Source of the DNA: Phenylobacterium sp. CCH9-H3 | Lineage (GTDB): Bacteria; Pseudomonadota; Alphaproteobacteria; Caulobacterales; Caulobacteraceae | Reading direction: 5' to 3' | DNA: 64,000 nt | Assembly: GCF_001557235.1 (NCBI RefSeq) | Contig: NZ_LSJI01000025.1 | Location: 1 to 64,000, forward strand | Part shown: one piece after another, positions 43,517-51,588 of the stretch | Numbering within the stretch: position 1 is the first letter of the stretch | How the letters are laid out: every line of letters starts with the position of its first letter | Notes under the pieces: generated by a model | The model's database searches: none | The model's input: the letters and a program-made list of their open reading frames with translations, nothing else | Told to the model about the DNA's origin: nothing | Position numbers and translations under genes: made by a program

Positions 43517-44244
43517 CAGCGTCCCGCCGACTTGCGCAGCTTGGCGTCGATGAGGAACGAGACGTTGCCGAGCGAAGCGAGGACCGCGTAGGCCGCCCGC
43601 AGCGTCCCTGACCGGTGCAAGCGCTCCAGGTTCTCGCCCGCCACCGCCGCGAGCCGGGCCTCGGAGACGGTGAAAAGCCCAGGGATCACGTAGGCCGTGC
43701 CGTCCATCAGCGTCGCTTCCACCTCGACCGGCTCGATGAGCCCGAGCCCGTCCAGCGACTCGAAGAAGGGGCCGCTGGCCTCCAGCCCGTCGAAGAGCGT
43801 CCCGAGCAGCCGCGAGACGTGCTGCAGGTAGGGCGTGTTCCCCCCGGCCGGCAGGAACAACGGCTCGCCGTCCGTCCAGCTGACGCGCGGGTGGTCGAGA
43901 TCGATATGGATCATGGCCTCCGGCTCGCCCGTGGTCCCCGGTCGCGGCGCCTGCAGGACGATGGAGAACGGCCCCCGTTGCTGGGCGGCGGGCACGTAGC
44001 GGGCGTTCCAGCCGTCCGCGCCGAGAAACAGATTCTCGTCCTTGTCGAGCCCCAGCAGGGCGACCGCCTGGTAGTCCCCGTTCGCGTCCTTGCGGAAGAA
44101 GATCGGGTACTCGCGCTGCAGGTCCTCGAACTCGGTCGGGAAGACCAGCACCTGGTTGACGCCGTCGCCGAACTCCGACCCGTGCCGGGTGATCACCCGT
44201 AGGTCGGCATGGTCGACATTGTTGAGCAGCACCTTGTTCGTCAT
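43516..44244 (-). CDS. SapC-family protein
   Basis: 242-residue protein of the SapC family (named after a Campylobacter surface-layer region; molecular role unknown). Characteristic stretches: HADLRVITRHGSEFGDGVNQ, FEDLQREYPIFFRKDANGDY, LLGLDKDENLFLGADGWNAR, YVPAAQQRGPF. No signal peptide, no membrane helix, no catalytic motif. It follows the TonB receptor after a UUCG-loop hairpin and is translationally coupled to the cupin gene. The start ATG 44244 is the one directly before the conserved N-terminus. In this cassette it may help modify or assemble the receptor or its cargo, but nothing in the sequence proves that. Confidence 0.88.
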   Translation of the reverse strand: MTNKVLLNNVDHADLRVITRHGSEFGDGVNQVLVFPTEFEDLQREYPIFFRKDANGDYQAVALLGLDKDENLFLGADGWNARYVPAAQQRGPFSIVLQAPRPGTTGEPEAMIHIDLDHPRVSWTDGEPLFLPAGGNTPYLQHVSRLLGTLFDGLEASGPFFESLDGLGLIEPVEVEATLMDGTAYVIPGLFTVSEARLAAVAGENLERLHRSGTLRAAYAVLASLGNVSFLIDAKLRKSAGR

Positions 44245-44286
44245 GTCGGCCCCGGCGGCCCTCGCCTGCCGCAGGTTAGGGCGAAG

Positions 44287-44310
44287 AAGGCCGCTGCGAA
44301 CAGCGGCCTT
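44287..44310 (-). terminator. UUCG-loop hairpin between TonB receptor and sapC
   Basis: Minus strand: AAGGCCGCTG, TTCG loop, CAGCGGCCTT, a perfect 10-bp stem followed by CTTCGC. It lies 20 bases past the receptor stop and 42 bases before the sapC start. The weak U-tract suggests partial termination or mRNA 3'-end stabilisation, letting the receptor be made in excess over the SapC-cupin-halogenase enzymes. Confidence 0.6.
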
Positions 44311-44330
44311 TCCGACCCCGGCTGCCCGGG

Positions 44331-47300
44331 TCAGAACTTGTACCGCGCGCCGAGCAGATAGCGCGTGTCCAGCTCCTGGGCGAAATAGGGTTCGTCCTTG
44401 TCGCGGGCATAGGTCCGCAGGTTCTCCTCGAAGATATTGATCCCTTCGAAGGTCACGGCGAGGCGTTCGTTGACGTCGTAGCTGATCGCGAAGTCCACCT
44501 GGGAGAAGGGCTCCACGAAGACGGGATTGCGCGATCCCTGGCGGTTCAGCCGGGCGAGGTACTTGTCGCGCCAGTTCCAGGACAAGCGCGCCGAGATGCC
44601 ATACTTCTCGTAGATCAGCGTCACGTTGGCCGTGTCGCTGAGCCCCACGAGGGCGAATTGGTCCTGCCCGGGGTCCGCGCCGATATCGAAGCCGATGTCG
44701 CCGTCCACGAAGGTGTAGGCGCCGGCGATGCCGAGGCCCGTCTCCCCGAAGAAGTGCGCGCCCGCCACCTCGAAGCCCCAGATCTTCGCCGACCGGTTGT
44801 TGATCGGCTGGGACACCTGGAAGCTCAGGAGCGGATCGCTGGCGTTGGCGCTGATGTCCACGGCCGCCAGGATCTGGTCGACGAAGGCCTGGTTCAGGTC
44901 GCCCAGCGTCCCGCCCGGGCCGGCGATCCGGTTGGCCTGGAACTGCGCCCTCGCCGCGTCCACCGAGCCGGTCGTGGCGATGAGCGCCGTGGCGGTGAAC
45001 AGGTTCACGTCGGTCTGGTTGGCGCCGACGGAATTGAGCAGGTCCCGCGCCTGGCCCGACCGGGTCCCGGCGGCGCCGGAGCTGGGATCGCGCAGATCGA
45101 AAAGCGGCCGGTCGAAGGTGCCGACGCCGACGAAGTTGTTCACCCGCTTCTCGAACACGCCCGCCGAAACGAAGCTGCCCGGCTTGTAGTACCACTCGAT
45201 CGAGACGTCGAAATTGTCCGAGATCAGCGGCAAGAGGTCGGGGTTGCCGGAGCGCCCGAGCGGGATCGCGCCGTTGGCGATGGGCCGGTTCGGCGCCTCG
45301 GCCGCAAGCGCGGCGAACAGGTCCGCATAGTCGGGCCGAGCGATCGTGCGGCTGAACGAGGCCCGGGCGACCAGGTCGTCCCGCAGGTCGATCTGGAAGT
45401 CGAGCGCCGGCAGCAGGTTGTTGTATTTCCCCTTTCCGTCGATCGGCTGGTACTGGCTGGAGGTGTCGATGCGGAAGTCGTTGTCGGCTGTCCACACGAT
45501 GCCCGTGGGAACACGGACCTGCGAGATGGACTCCACCTTGGTCCGCTCGTAGCGCACGCCGGCCACCATCGACGCCGGCCGTCCCGCAACCTCACCCTTC
45601 CAGGTGAGTTGGCCGTAGACCGAGAAGATGTCCTCATCGACGCGGTTGTCGCCCTGTTCGGTGATGCCGACGGCGTTGCCGCGCTGGGCGTAGAACGACG
45701 ACAGGGCGTCGTAGAGGTCGATGGCGTTGGCGCGGAAGGCTACCAGCCCGGGGCCGGTCTGCTGGGGATCGAACTCGTCGAACTTGCAGGCCAGGCAGAA
45801 TTCGCTGACCAGATTGCCCGCGACCCTGGACACATCGCCCGGGTTGGAGATGCCCCAGCTACCGAGGTCCTGCTGCGTGTTGACGTTCGACTGTCGCATG
45901 CGGGACGCGCGGAAGTTTGCGCCGAAGTCCAGCCGGCTGCCGGCGTCGTCCAGGTCCCAGGTCACGTCGGCCCGGATTTCCTTGATGTCCTGGCTCTGCC
46001 GGTGGGCGAAGGTCCGCGCCACCTGGCTGCCCAGGTCGCCCACGTCCAGCGCGCCGTTGCCATTGCCGCGGGGGGCGGCGTCGTTGATCGTCGTGCTCTG
46101 GACCGGAATCCGGCCGCTGTAGTCCACCGAGTGGGCGGCGATCACCGGCGCGCCGATGGCCACCAGGGTTGCGCTCGCCCCGTTCGAGCCGCCGGGCTTG
46201 CTCTGGGCGCGCGACAGATGGCCGTCCACCGAGATCGAAAGCCGGTCGGTCGCCTGCCAGGCGCCGTTCAGGCCGAAGGACTGCAGGCTGTCGGTGTTGG
46301 CCCGGTACTGCTGCTCGAAGCCGACGTCCTTCACCCCGCTCAGCGTCTCCTGCAGGAAGATCGCGGTCGCGACGGTGGGATTGTCGTCGAAGGTCACCTG
46401 GTTGAACGGCCGGTTGAACCAGTTGGTCTGGTCGTTCCGCTCCTCGTGCGCCTTGTTGCGCGCGTACAGCGCATCGGCCGTCAGGGTGAAGTTCTCGGTC
46501 GGCCGGAATTGCAGGGTGACCTGGCCATTGAGACGCTCCCGCTCGCCTTCGGAGAAGTGATAGCGGCTGTCGTTGGGGATCGCGACCAGGGTGCTGGGAC
46601 TGGACGGCGCGTTGGTGATCCGCGTCGTGCCGTCGTTTCTCACGAAGCCGTTGGACGGATTGAGGAAGTCCGCATAGGTGCGGATGTTCCAGTCGTTCGA
46701 GGTCGCACTCCTGCTCGTGAAGTTTCGCTTCTGGTAGCTGCCGAAGATGGAAACGCCGAACCGGTCGTCCTGGTCGGCCCAGTTCAGCAGGCCTGAGACC
46801 TCCGGCGTGATCTTGTCGGCATCCTCGAGGCTCTTCTCGACGCCCGTGTCGTAGAGCCCCTTGAGGCTTACGCTGCCTGTGAGGCCCTCGTCGCCGTCGA
46901 GCGGCCGACGCGTGCGCACGTTGATGGCGGCGCCGATGCCGCCGGACGGGATGGCCGCCCGCCCGGTCTTGTAGACCTCCAGCGCGCTCACGCCTTCCGA
47001 GGCGAGATTCGAGAAATCGAACGAGCGGCTGGTGCCGCGCGAGTTGTCGGAGTCCTGGTCGCCGCCCACCGTCTGGACGTCGGCGGTCGGCATCGTACGT
47101 CCGTTCAGGGTCACCAGGTTGAAACCGCTGCCGAAGCCCCGGACGGTCACCCGCGACCCTTCGCCGTTGGTGCGGTCGATGGACACGCCGGTGATCCGCT
47201 GCAGCGACTCCGCCAGGTTCGTGTCGGGGAACTTGCCGATGTCCTCGGCCACGATCGCGTCCACCACCCCGCTGCTGTTGCGCTTGATGCCCATCGCTTG

Positions 47301-47450
47301 CTCGATGGAGGCGCGGAAGCCGGTGACGACGATTTCTTCGACCTCGCCCGGCGCTGGATCCCTGGGCTGAGCGACGGCCACACCCGCAAACAATGACGTC
47401 GAGATGGCAAGAGCAGATGAAGATGTACGCAGGAAACTACGCCGTTTCAT
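44331..47450 (-). CDS. TonB-dependent receptor, Caulobacter/Xanthomonas carbohydrate type
   Basis: 1039 residues. Signal peptide ending VAVAQ, TonB box VEEIVVTGFRASIEQAMGIK, then NSSGVVDAIVAEDIGKFPDT and NLAESLQRITGVSIDRTNGE, the strongly conserved plug opening of the TIGR01782 (TonB-Xanth-Caul) family. The plug continues VTVRGFGSGFNLVTLNGRTM and the protein ends LDTRYLLGARYKF. Members import oligosaccharides such as maltodextrins and xylan fragments in Caulobacter and Xanthomonas. Here a GH3 glycosidase and LacI repressor lie just upstream, supporting a beta-glucoside or similar glycan. It heads the SapC-cupin-halogenase-LysE run. A LacI-like palindrome sits at 47560-47575 in its promoter region. 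Confidence 0.93.
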   Translation of the reverse strand: MKRRSFLRTSSSALAISTSLFAGVAVAQPRDPAPGEVEEIVVTGFRASIEQAMGIKRNSSGVVDAIVAEDIGKFPDTNLAESLQRITGVSIDRTNGEGSRVTVRGFGSGFNLVTLNGRTMPTADVQTVGGDQDSDNSRGTSRSFDFSNLASEGVSALEVYKTGRAAIPSGGIGAAINVRTRRPLDGDEGLTGSVSLKGLYDTGVEKSLEDADKITPEVSGLLNWADQDDRFGVSIFGSYQKRNFTSRSATSNDWNIRTYADFLNPSNGFVRNDGTTRITNAPSSPSTLVAIPNDSRYHFSEGERERLNGQVTLQFRPTENFTLTADALYARNKAHEERNDQTNWFNRPFNQVTFDDNPTVATAIFLQETLSGVKDVGFEQQYRANTDSLQSFGLNGAWQATDRLSISVDGHLSRAQSKPGGSNGASATLVAIGAPVIAAHSVDYSGRIPVQSTTINDAAPRGNGNGALDVGDLGSQVARTFAHRQSQDIKEIRADVTWDLDDAGSRLDFGANFRASRMRQSNVNTQQDLGSWGISNPGDVSRVAGNLVSEFCLACKFDEFDPQQTGPGLVAFRANAIDLYDALSSFYAQRGNAVGITEQGDNRVDEDIFSVYGQLTWKGEVAGRPASMVAGVRYERTKVESISQVRVPTGIVWTADNDFRIDTSSQYQPIDGKGKYNNLLPALDFQIDLRDDLVARASFSRTIARPDYADLFAALAAEAPNRPIANGAIPLGRSGNPDLLPLISDNFDVSIEWYYKPGSFVSAGVFEKRVNNFVGVGTFDRPLFDLRDPSSGAAGTRSGQARDLLNSVGANQTDVNLFTATALIATTGSVDAARAQFQANRIAGPGGTLGDLNQAFVDQILAAVDISANASDPLLSFQVSQPINNRSAKIWGFEVAGAHFFGETGLGIAGAYTFVDGDIGFDIGADPGQDQFALVGLSDTANVTLIYEKYGISARLSWNWRDKYLARLNRQGSRNPVFVEPFSQVDFAISYDVNERLAVTFEGINIFEENLRTYARDKDEPYFAQELDTRYLLGARYKF

Positions 47451-47559
47451 GGATATTCCCCCGTATCTGTAGGATCTATGTGATCCTGGTTATTATTGCA
47501 GCGCAGCATTCTTTCTGCTCCGCATCTATCGCGGAACTCAGAACACTTACCGTCTATCT

Positions 47560-47575
47560 ATGGTAGCGTTATCAT
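47560..47575. promoter_or_regulatory. Putative LacI-type operator upstream of TonB receptor
   Basis: ATGGTAGCGTTATCAT, an imperfect palindrome around a central CG, the usual LacI-family pattern. On the opposite strand its half reads GATAACGCTACC, nearly the same as GATAACGCTAAC in front of the GH3 gene (50389-50400). It lies 110 bases upstream of the receptor start. Confidence 0.6.
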
Positions 47576-47694
47576 TACTCATCCAAGACCGTCAATCGGA
47601 AGATCACGATTTTTCACGCCGCCGTCACAATTGCGCGGCGACCGGCCGGCGAATTCGGCGCAAACGTCAAATTCAGCCATGTCGACCCCTGGTC

Positions 47695-50184
47695 TCATGG
47701 GCAGACCGCGTCGTTCTGGTTTGGCGCCAGCCGCAGTTCGGCCAGGGCGAGCTCCAGTCCGCCCGAGGCCTCGATCCAGGCCGGCGCGGTCACCGCAGCC
47801 AGGTCCTCGCCATTCGCCCGGAAGCACGACAGCCTGACCTTGATCGTTCGCCACGCGCCGGCCGGGGCCGCGCCAAGAACGTCCTGGAGGGGAACGCTGG
47901 CCGCACCTATTCCCAGGCGGACGGCGCCTGTGGGCCGCCGGTCCACCCGGTAGGTCGCCAGCAAGGTCATGTCCCCATTGGCCTGGCGCCGGAGGTCGAC
48001 GGCGGGGCCGGCGAAAACGGCTCGGCCTGCGCCGGCCCAGGCAAAGGCGCGCCCGGACCCCTGCAGACCCGCCGCGTCCACGACGCGCACGGCCAGGGCG
48101 CCGGCCGGCGAGGCGCCCGCCTCGGCTCCTGGCGCGACCGCATCGCCGCCGGAGTCCCGCAGCACGAGCCGCCAGGGCTCCGCCACCCGTCCGCCCACGA
48201 GGTATCGATCGACGTTTTCGGCGACGGCCGCGACGCCGGAGACCTCCGAAAGGCGCGGAACCTCGCGGCCGGTGCGATAGGTCAGGCCATAGCCGTAGGC
48301 GAACAGGGGATCGTAGCCCGGATCGCCGCGATTGAGGCTGAATTGGTCGGCGCGCTTGGGCCAGGAGAAGGAGAGCTTGCCGCGGAAGTCCGTCCGCGGA
48401 CGGCCGCGCGCATCGCCGACTAGGACGTCGGCCACCCCGGCGCCTTCGCTGCCCGGCAGCCAGGCGGCGACGAAGGCGTCCGCGGCGTTGATCTCCGGGT
48501 TCACCCACAGCGGACGGCCGGACAGGAAGACCGCCACCACCGGGACCCCCTGCGCCTTCAGCTTCCGTAGCAGAGCCAGGTCCGCCTTCGCGCCCGGCTG
48601 GTACTCCAGCGTGGCGCGGTCGCCCTGGAACTCGGCATAGGGGTTCTCGCCGAACACCACGATCGCCACGTCGGGACGGACCTCGAACCGGCCGTCCGGG
48701 CTGAGCTCAGCCTGGCCGCCGCCCGCGGCGACGGCGTCGCGGATGCCGGTCCAGATGGACTGGGCGTTCGGGAAGTCCGCGGGCCCGTTGCCGGTCCCCT
48801 GCCAGCTCAGGGTCCAGCCGCCGGTCTGCTTGCCGATATTGTCCGCCCCGTCGCCGGCCACCAGGACCCGCGCCTTCGCGGAGATGGGCAGCACCCCGCC
48901 GTTGTTCTTCAGGAGCACCAGGGACTGGGCCACGGCGCGACGCGCCAGGGCGCGGTGCTCCGACGCCCCGATCAGCTCGACCCGGCCTTCCAGAGGCCGC
49001 GGCCCGAACACGCCTGCCTTCGCCTTGACCCGCAGGATGCGCCGCACGGCGTCGTCCAGCCGGCTCATCGGGATCTCGCCCGTCCGGACCTGCGCCAGCG
49101 TGTTGCGGTAGAGGCCCTTCCAGCTGTCGGGAGCCATGAGCATGTCGACGCCCGCGTTAACGGCCTGGGGACAGCTCTCGTTGGCGCAGCCGGGCACCTG
49201 CCCATGCGCGTTCCAGTCGCCGACGACGAAGCCGTCGAAGCCCATCCGGCCCTTGAGCACATCGGTCAGCAGGCCCCGGTGGCCGTGCAGCTTCTCGCCC
49301 TGCCAGCTGGAGAAGGACGCCATGACCGTCATGACCCCGGCGTCGATGGCCGAGGCGTAGCCAGGGGCGTTCAGGCGGGCGAGGTCGGCCTCGCTCGCGC
49401 GGTTGTCGCCCTGGTCGCGGCCGTCCGCCGCGCCGCCGTCGCCCAGAAAGTGCTTGGCCGAACCGGCCACGTGTCCGCCCTGCAGCGCGGGCCATTCGGC
49501 AGGCGCCCCCTGCAGGCCCGTCACCAGGGCCCGGGCGTAGGCGGCCACGATCTCCGGGTCCTCGGAATACCCCTCGTAGGTCCGTCCCCAACGATCGTCG
49601 CGGACGACGGCGACGGTCGGGCCGAACGCCCAGTCGATACCCACGGCGGCGGTCTCGCGCGCGGTCGCAGCGCCGATCCGCCGGATCAGCTCCGGATCGC
49701 GCGCCGCGCCCAGGCCGATGTTGTGCGGAAAGATCGTGGCCCTCACCACGTTGTTGTTCCCGTGCACGGCGTCGATGCCGAAGATGAGGGGGATCGACGG
49801 GCGGCCGGGGCGCGCCTCCGCCGCGGCCGCCCGGAAGGCGCGGGCCGTGGCGAGCCAGGCCTCCGCGGCGGAACGATCGGGCGCGCCCAGCGGCGGGCTG
49901 TCGCCGCCGGCCAGGATTGAGCCCAGCGGGAACTCGCGTAGGTCTTCGGGCCGGATCGAGCCGATGTCGGCTTGGATCAACTGGCCGACCTTCTCCTCCA
50001 CGCTCATGCGCGCCATCAGTTCGTCGACGAAGGCTTCGGTGCGCGGGTCCTTGAGACCCCGGCTTTGGGACGCCGGCCAGATCTCGGGATGCACCGCCTC
50101 GGCGGGCGCTGCGGCCCGTGCGTCGGCGAAGCCCAGCGCGGCCACGGTGGCCACGCAAGCGCCGCGAAGGAATCGCTGCCCCAT
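47695..50184 (-). CDS. Secreted GH3 beta-glucosidase-type glycoside hydrolase
   Basis: 829 residues: signal peptide (about 1-25, ARAAA), then a GH3 catalytic TIM barrel (MSVEEKVGQLIQADIGSIRP; PLIFGIDAVHGNNNV; FGPTVAVVRDDRWGRTYEGY). The nucleophile is D323 in FVVGDWNAHGQ. The second alpha/beta domain has LVLLKNNGGVLPI, VAIVVFGENPYAEFQGDR and SGRPLWVNPEI. A C-terminal sandwich of some 170 residues resembles the ExoP-type extension of marine and Caulobacterales GH3 enzymes. It releases glucose (or xylose) from beta-linked oligosaccharides in the periplasm. A perfect LacI-type palindrome lies in its promoter, and it sits directly upstream of the TonB receptor on the same strand. Confidence 0.93.
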   Translation of the reverse strand: MGQRFLRGACVATVAALGFADARAAAPAEAVHPEIWPASQSRGLKDPRTEAFVDELMARMSVEEKVGQLIQADIGSIRPEDLREFPLGSILAGGDSPPLGAPDRSAAEAWLATARAFRAAAAEARPGRPSIPLIFGIDAVHGNNNVVRATIFPHNIGLGAARDPELIRRIGAATARETAAVGIDWAFGPTVAVVRDDRWGRTYEGYSEDPEIVAAYARALVTGLQGAPAEWPALQGGHVAGSAKHFLGDGGAADGRDQGDNRASEADLARLNAPGYASAIDAGVMTVMASFSSWQGEKLHGHRGLLTDVLKGRMGFDGFVVGDWNAHGQVPGCANESCPQAVNAGVDMLMAPDSWKGLYRNTLAQVRTGEIPMSRLDDAVRRILRVKAKAGVFGPRPLEGRVELIGASEHRALARRAVAQSLVLLKNNGGVLPISAKARVLVAGDGADNIGKQTGGWTLSWQGTGNGPADFPNAQSIWTGIRDAVAAGGGQAELSPDGRFEVRPDVAIVVFGENPYAEFQGDRATLEYQPGAKADLALLRKLKAQGVPVVAVFLSGRPLWVNPEINAADAFVAAWLPGSEGAGVADVLVGDARGRPRTDFRGKLSFSWPKRADQFSLNRGDPGYDPLFAYGYGLTYRTGREVPRLSEVSGVAAVAENVDRYLVGGRVAEPWRLVLRDSGGDAVAPGAEAGASPAGALAVRVVDAAGLQGSGRAFAWAGAGRAVFAGPAVDLRRQANGDMTLLATYRVDRRPTGAVRLGIGAASVPLQDVLGAAPAGAWRTIKVRLSCFRANGEDLAAVTAPAWIEASGGLELALAELRLAPNQNDAVCP

Positions 50185-50365
50185 CCGACGCCCGTTCAGC
50201 CGCGGGAAAAGGACGGCGCGGCGGTCTGGCCGCCGCGCCAGGTGGGGACGAACAAGGCCGCGGCATACGCCCGCGCGCCCAGGCGAATGCCAGGCGGGAC
50301 CATGGATGTTTCCTCCCGGCCGTCTCAGGTCGCGGCCGTTGCAATATTGAAACCGTTACGTGCAA

Positions 50366-50379
50366 TGACAGCGCTGTCA
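50366..50379. promoter_or_regulatory. LacI-type operator TGACAGCGCTGTCA
   Basis: A perfect 14-bp palindrome with the central GCGC core typical of LacI-family operators, between the GH3 gene start (50184) and the lacI-type gene end (50440). A second related element, GATAACGCTAAC, follows at 50389-50400 and matches the site in front of the TonB receptor. Likely bound by the repressor encoded at 50440-51507. Confidence 0.75.
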
Positions 50380-50439
50380 ATGAATTTCGATAACGCTAAC
50401 ATCGCAAGCCGGCGTCACCGCCGACGACGGAGCGGTCTT

Positions 50440-51507
50440 TCAGGGGCGATCGTGGCGCACGGGCGGCGGCGGGGCGGTCGATTCCCGCCCGATCACGACA
50501 TAGGCCACTTCGCGGACTCGCGGAGCGTCGTGGGTCGAATCCTGCGCATGGGCGATGATCATCCGCGCCGCAGCCTCGGCCATCTCGGCCACGGGCTGCC
50601 GTACCGTGGTCAGCTGCGGCGCCGAGAACTGGGCGCCGGGCGCATCGTCGAACCCCGCCACCGACACGTCGCCAGGTATCGACAGGCCCAGCCGCCTGGC
50701 CGCCTGGATCACGCCGAAGGCCATGTCGTCGTTGCTCGCGAAGATGGCCGTGGGCCGCGGATCGGCCGAAAGGATCCGCAGGCCGCATTCCAGGCCCGAT
50801 GGGAAGGCGAAGTCACCCTCGGCGACCCACTCTTGTCGCATCTGCAGACCGTGCTGCGCCATCGCGGCCTCGAAGCCCTCGCGCCGCGCGCGGCTCGCCG
50901 CATAACGCGGGCTGCCGACGACGAAGCCGATGTCCCGGTGCCCCATGCGCGCAAGATAGGCCGTCATGTCGTAGGCCGCGCGGTGGTCGTCCATGTACAC
51001 GCGCCGGCCGCGCGACGGCTCCGTCTCGGCGCCGAGACGCACATAGGCCACACCGCGGCTGTCGAGAGCGTTCAGGACCACGGCGCTGTCCGACACCGGC
51101 GGCGTTAGGATCAGCCCGTCCGGACGCAGCGACGACACCATCGCCAGGATGTCCCGCTTGAGCGTGGCCGAGCCCACGTCCACAAGCTCGATCAGCAGAT
51201 GGCAGCCGGCCTGGCGACACTCCATCAGCGCCCCGAGCTCCATCCGGCTGAGGTAGTCGTTGCCGCGTCCCGAGCGCCAGTGTTCGATGGTCAGCTCCGC
51301 GTCGACCAGCGCAGCGATGATGTAGGATCTGGCCCCCGCCAGCCCGCGCGCCGAGAGGCTCGGGCGATAGCCCAGGGATTCGGCGGCCTCTTCCACCTTC
51401 CGGCGCAACGCCTCGGTGACATTGGGCTTGCCGTTCAGGACCCGTGAGACCGACTTGATGGAGACGCCGGCGCGCTCCGCAACGTCGTAGATCGTGACCG
51501 CGCTCAT
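50440..51507 (-). CDS. LacI-family transcriptional repressor
   Basis: 355 residues. N-terminal HTH and hinge: TIYDVAERAGVSIKSVSRVL, NGKPNVTEALRRKVEEAAES, LGYRPSLSARGLAG, complete with hinge helix. The rest is a periplasmic-binding-protein-like sugar sensor (IIAALVDAE; PDGLILTPPVSDS; RAIFASNDDMAFG-type loop as PTAIFASNDDMAFGVIQAAR; VSVAGFDDAPGA). ATG 51507 is the clear start; the frame upstream is unrelated. It should bind the palindrome at 50366-50379 and release on binding a sugar derived from the GH3 reaction. Divergent from an MFS transporter gene. Confidence 0.93.
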   Translation of the reverse strand: MSAVTIYDVAERAGVSIKSVSRVLNGKPNVTEALRRKVEEAAESLGYRPSLSARGLAGARSYIIAALVDAELTIEHWRSGRGNDYLSRMELGALMECRQAGCHLLIELVDVGSATLKRDILAMVSSLRPDGLILTPPVSDSAVVLNALDSRGVAYVRLGAETEPSRGRRVYMDDHRAAYDMTAYLARMGHRDIGFVVGSPRYAASRARREGFEAAMAQHGLQMRQEWVAEGDFAFPSGLECGLRILSADPRPTAIFASNDDMAFGVIQAARRLGLSIPGDVSVAGFDDAPGAQFSAPQLTTVRQPVAEMAEAAARMIIAHAQDSTHDAPRVREVAYVVIGRESTAPPPPVRHDRP

Positions 51508-51588
51508 CGGGTCTCCCGCGCCGGGTGAGAATGGAGGCCCGCCGGCGCCGTCTCGCGGCGATTGCGCCGCGCCGCAGACCGCACCAGG

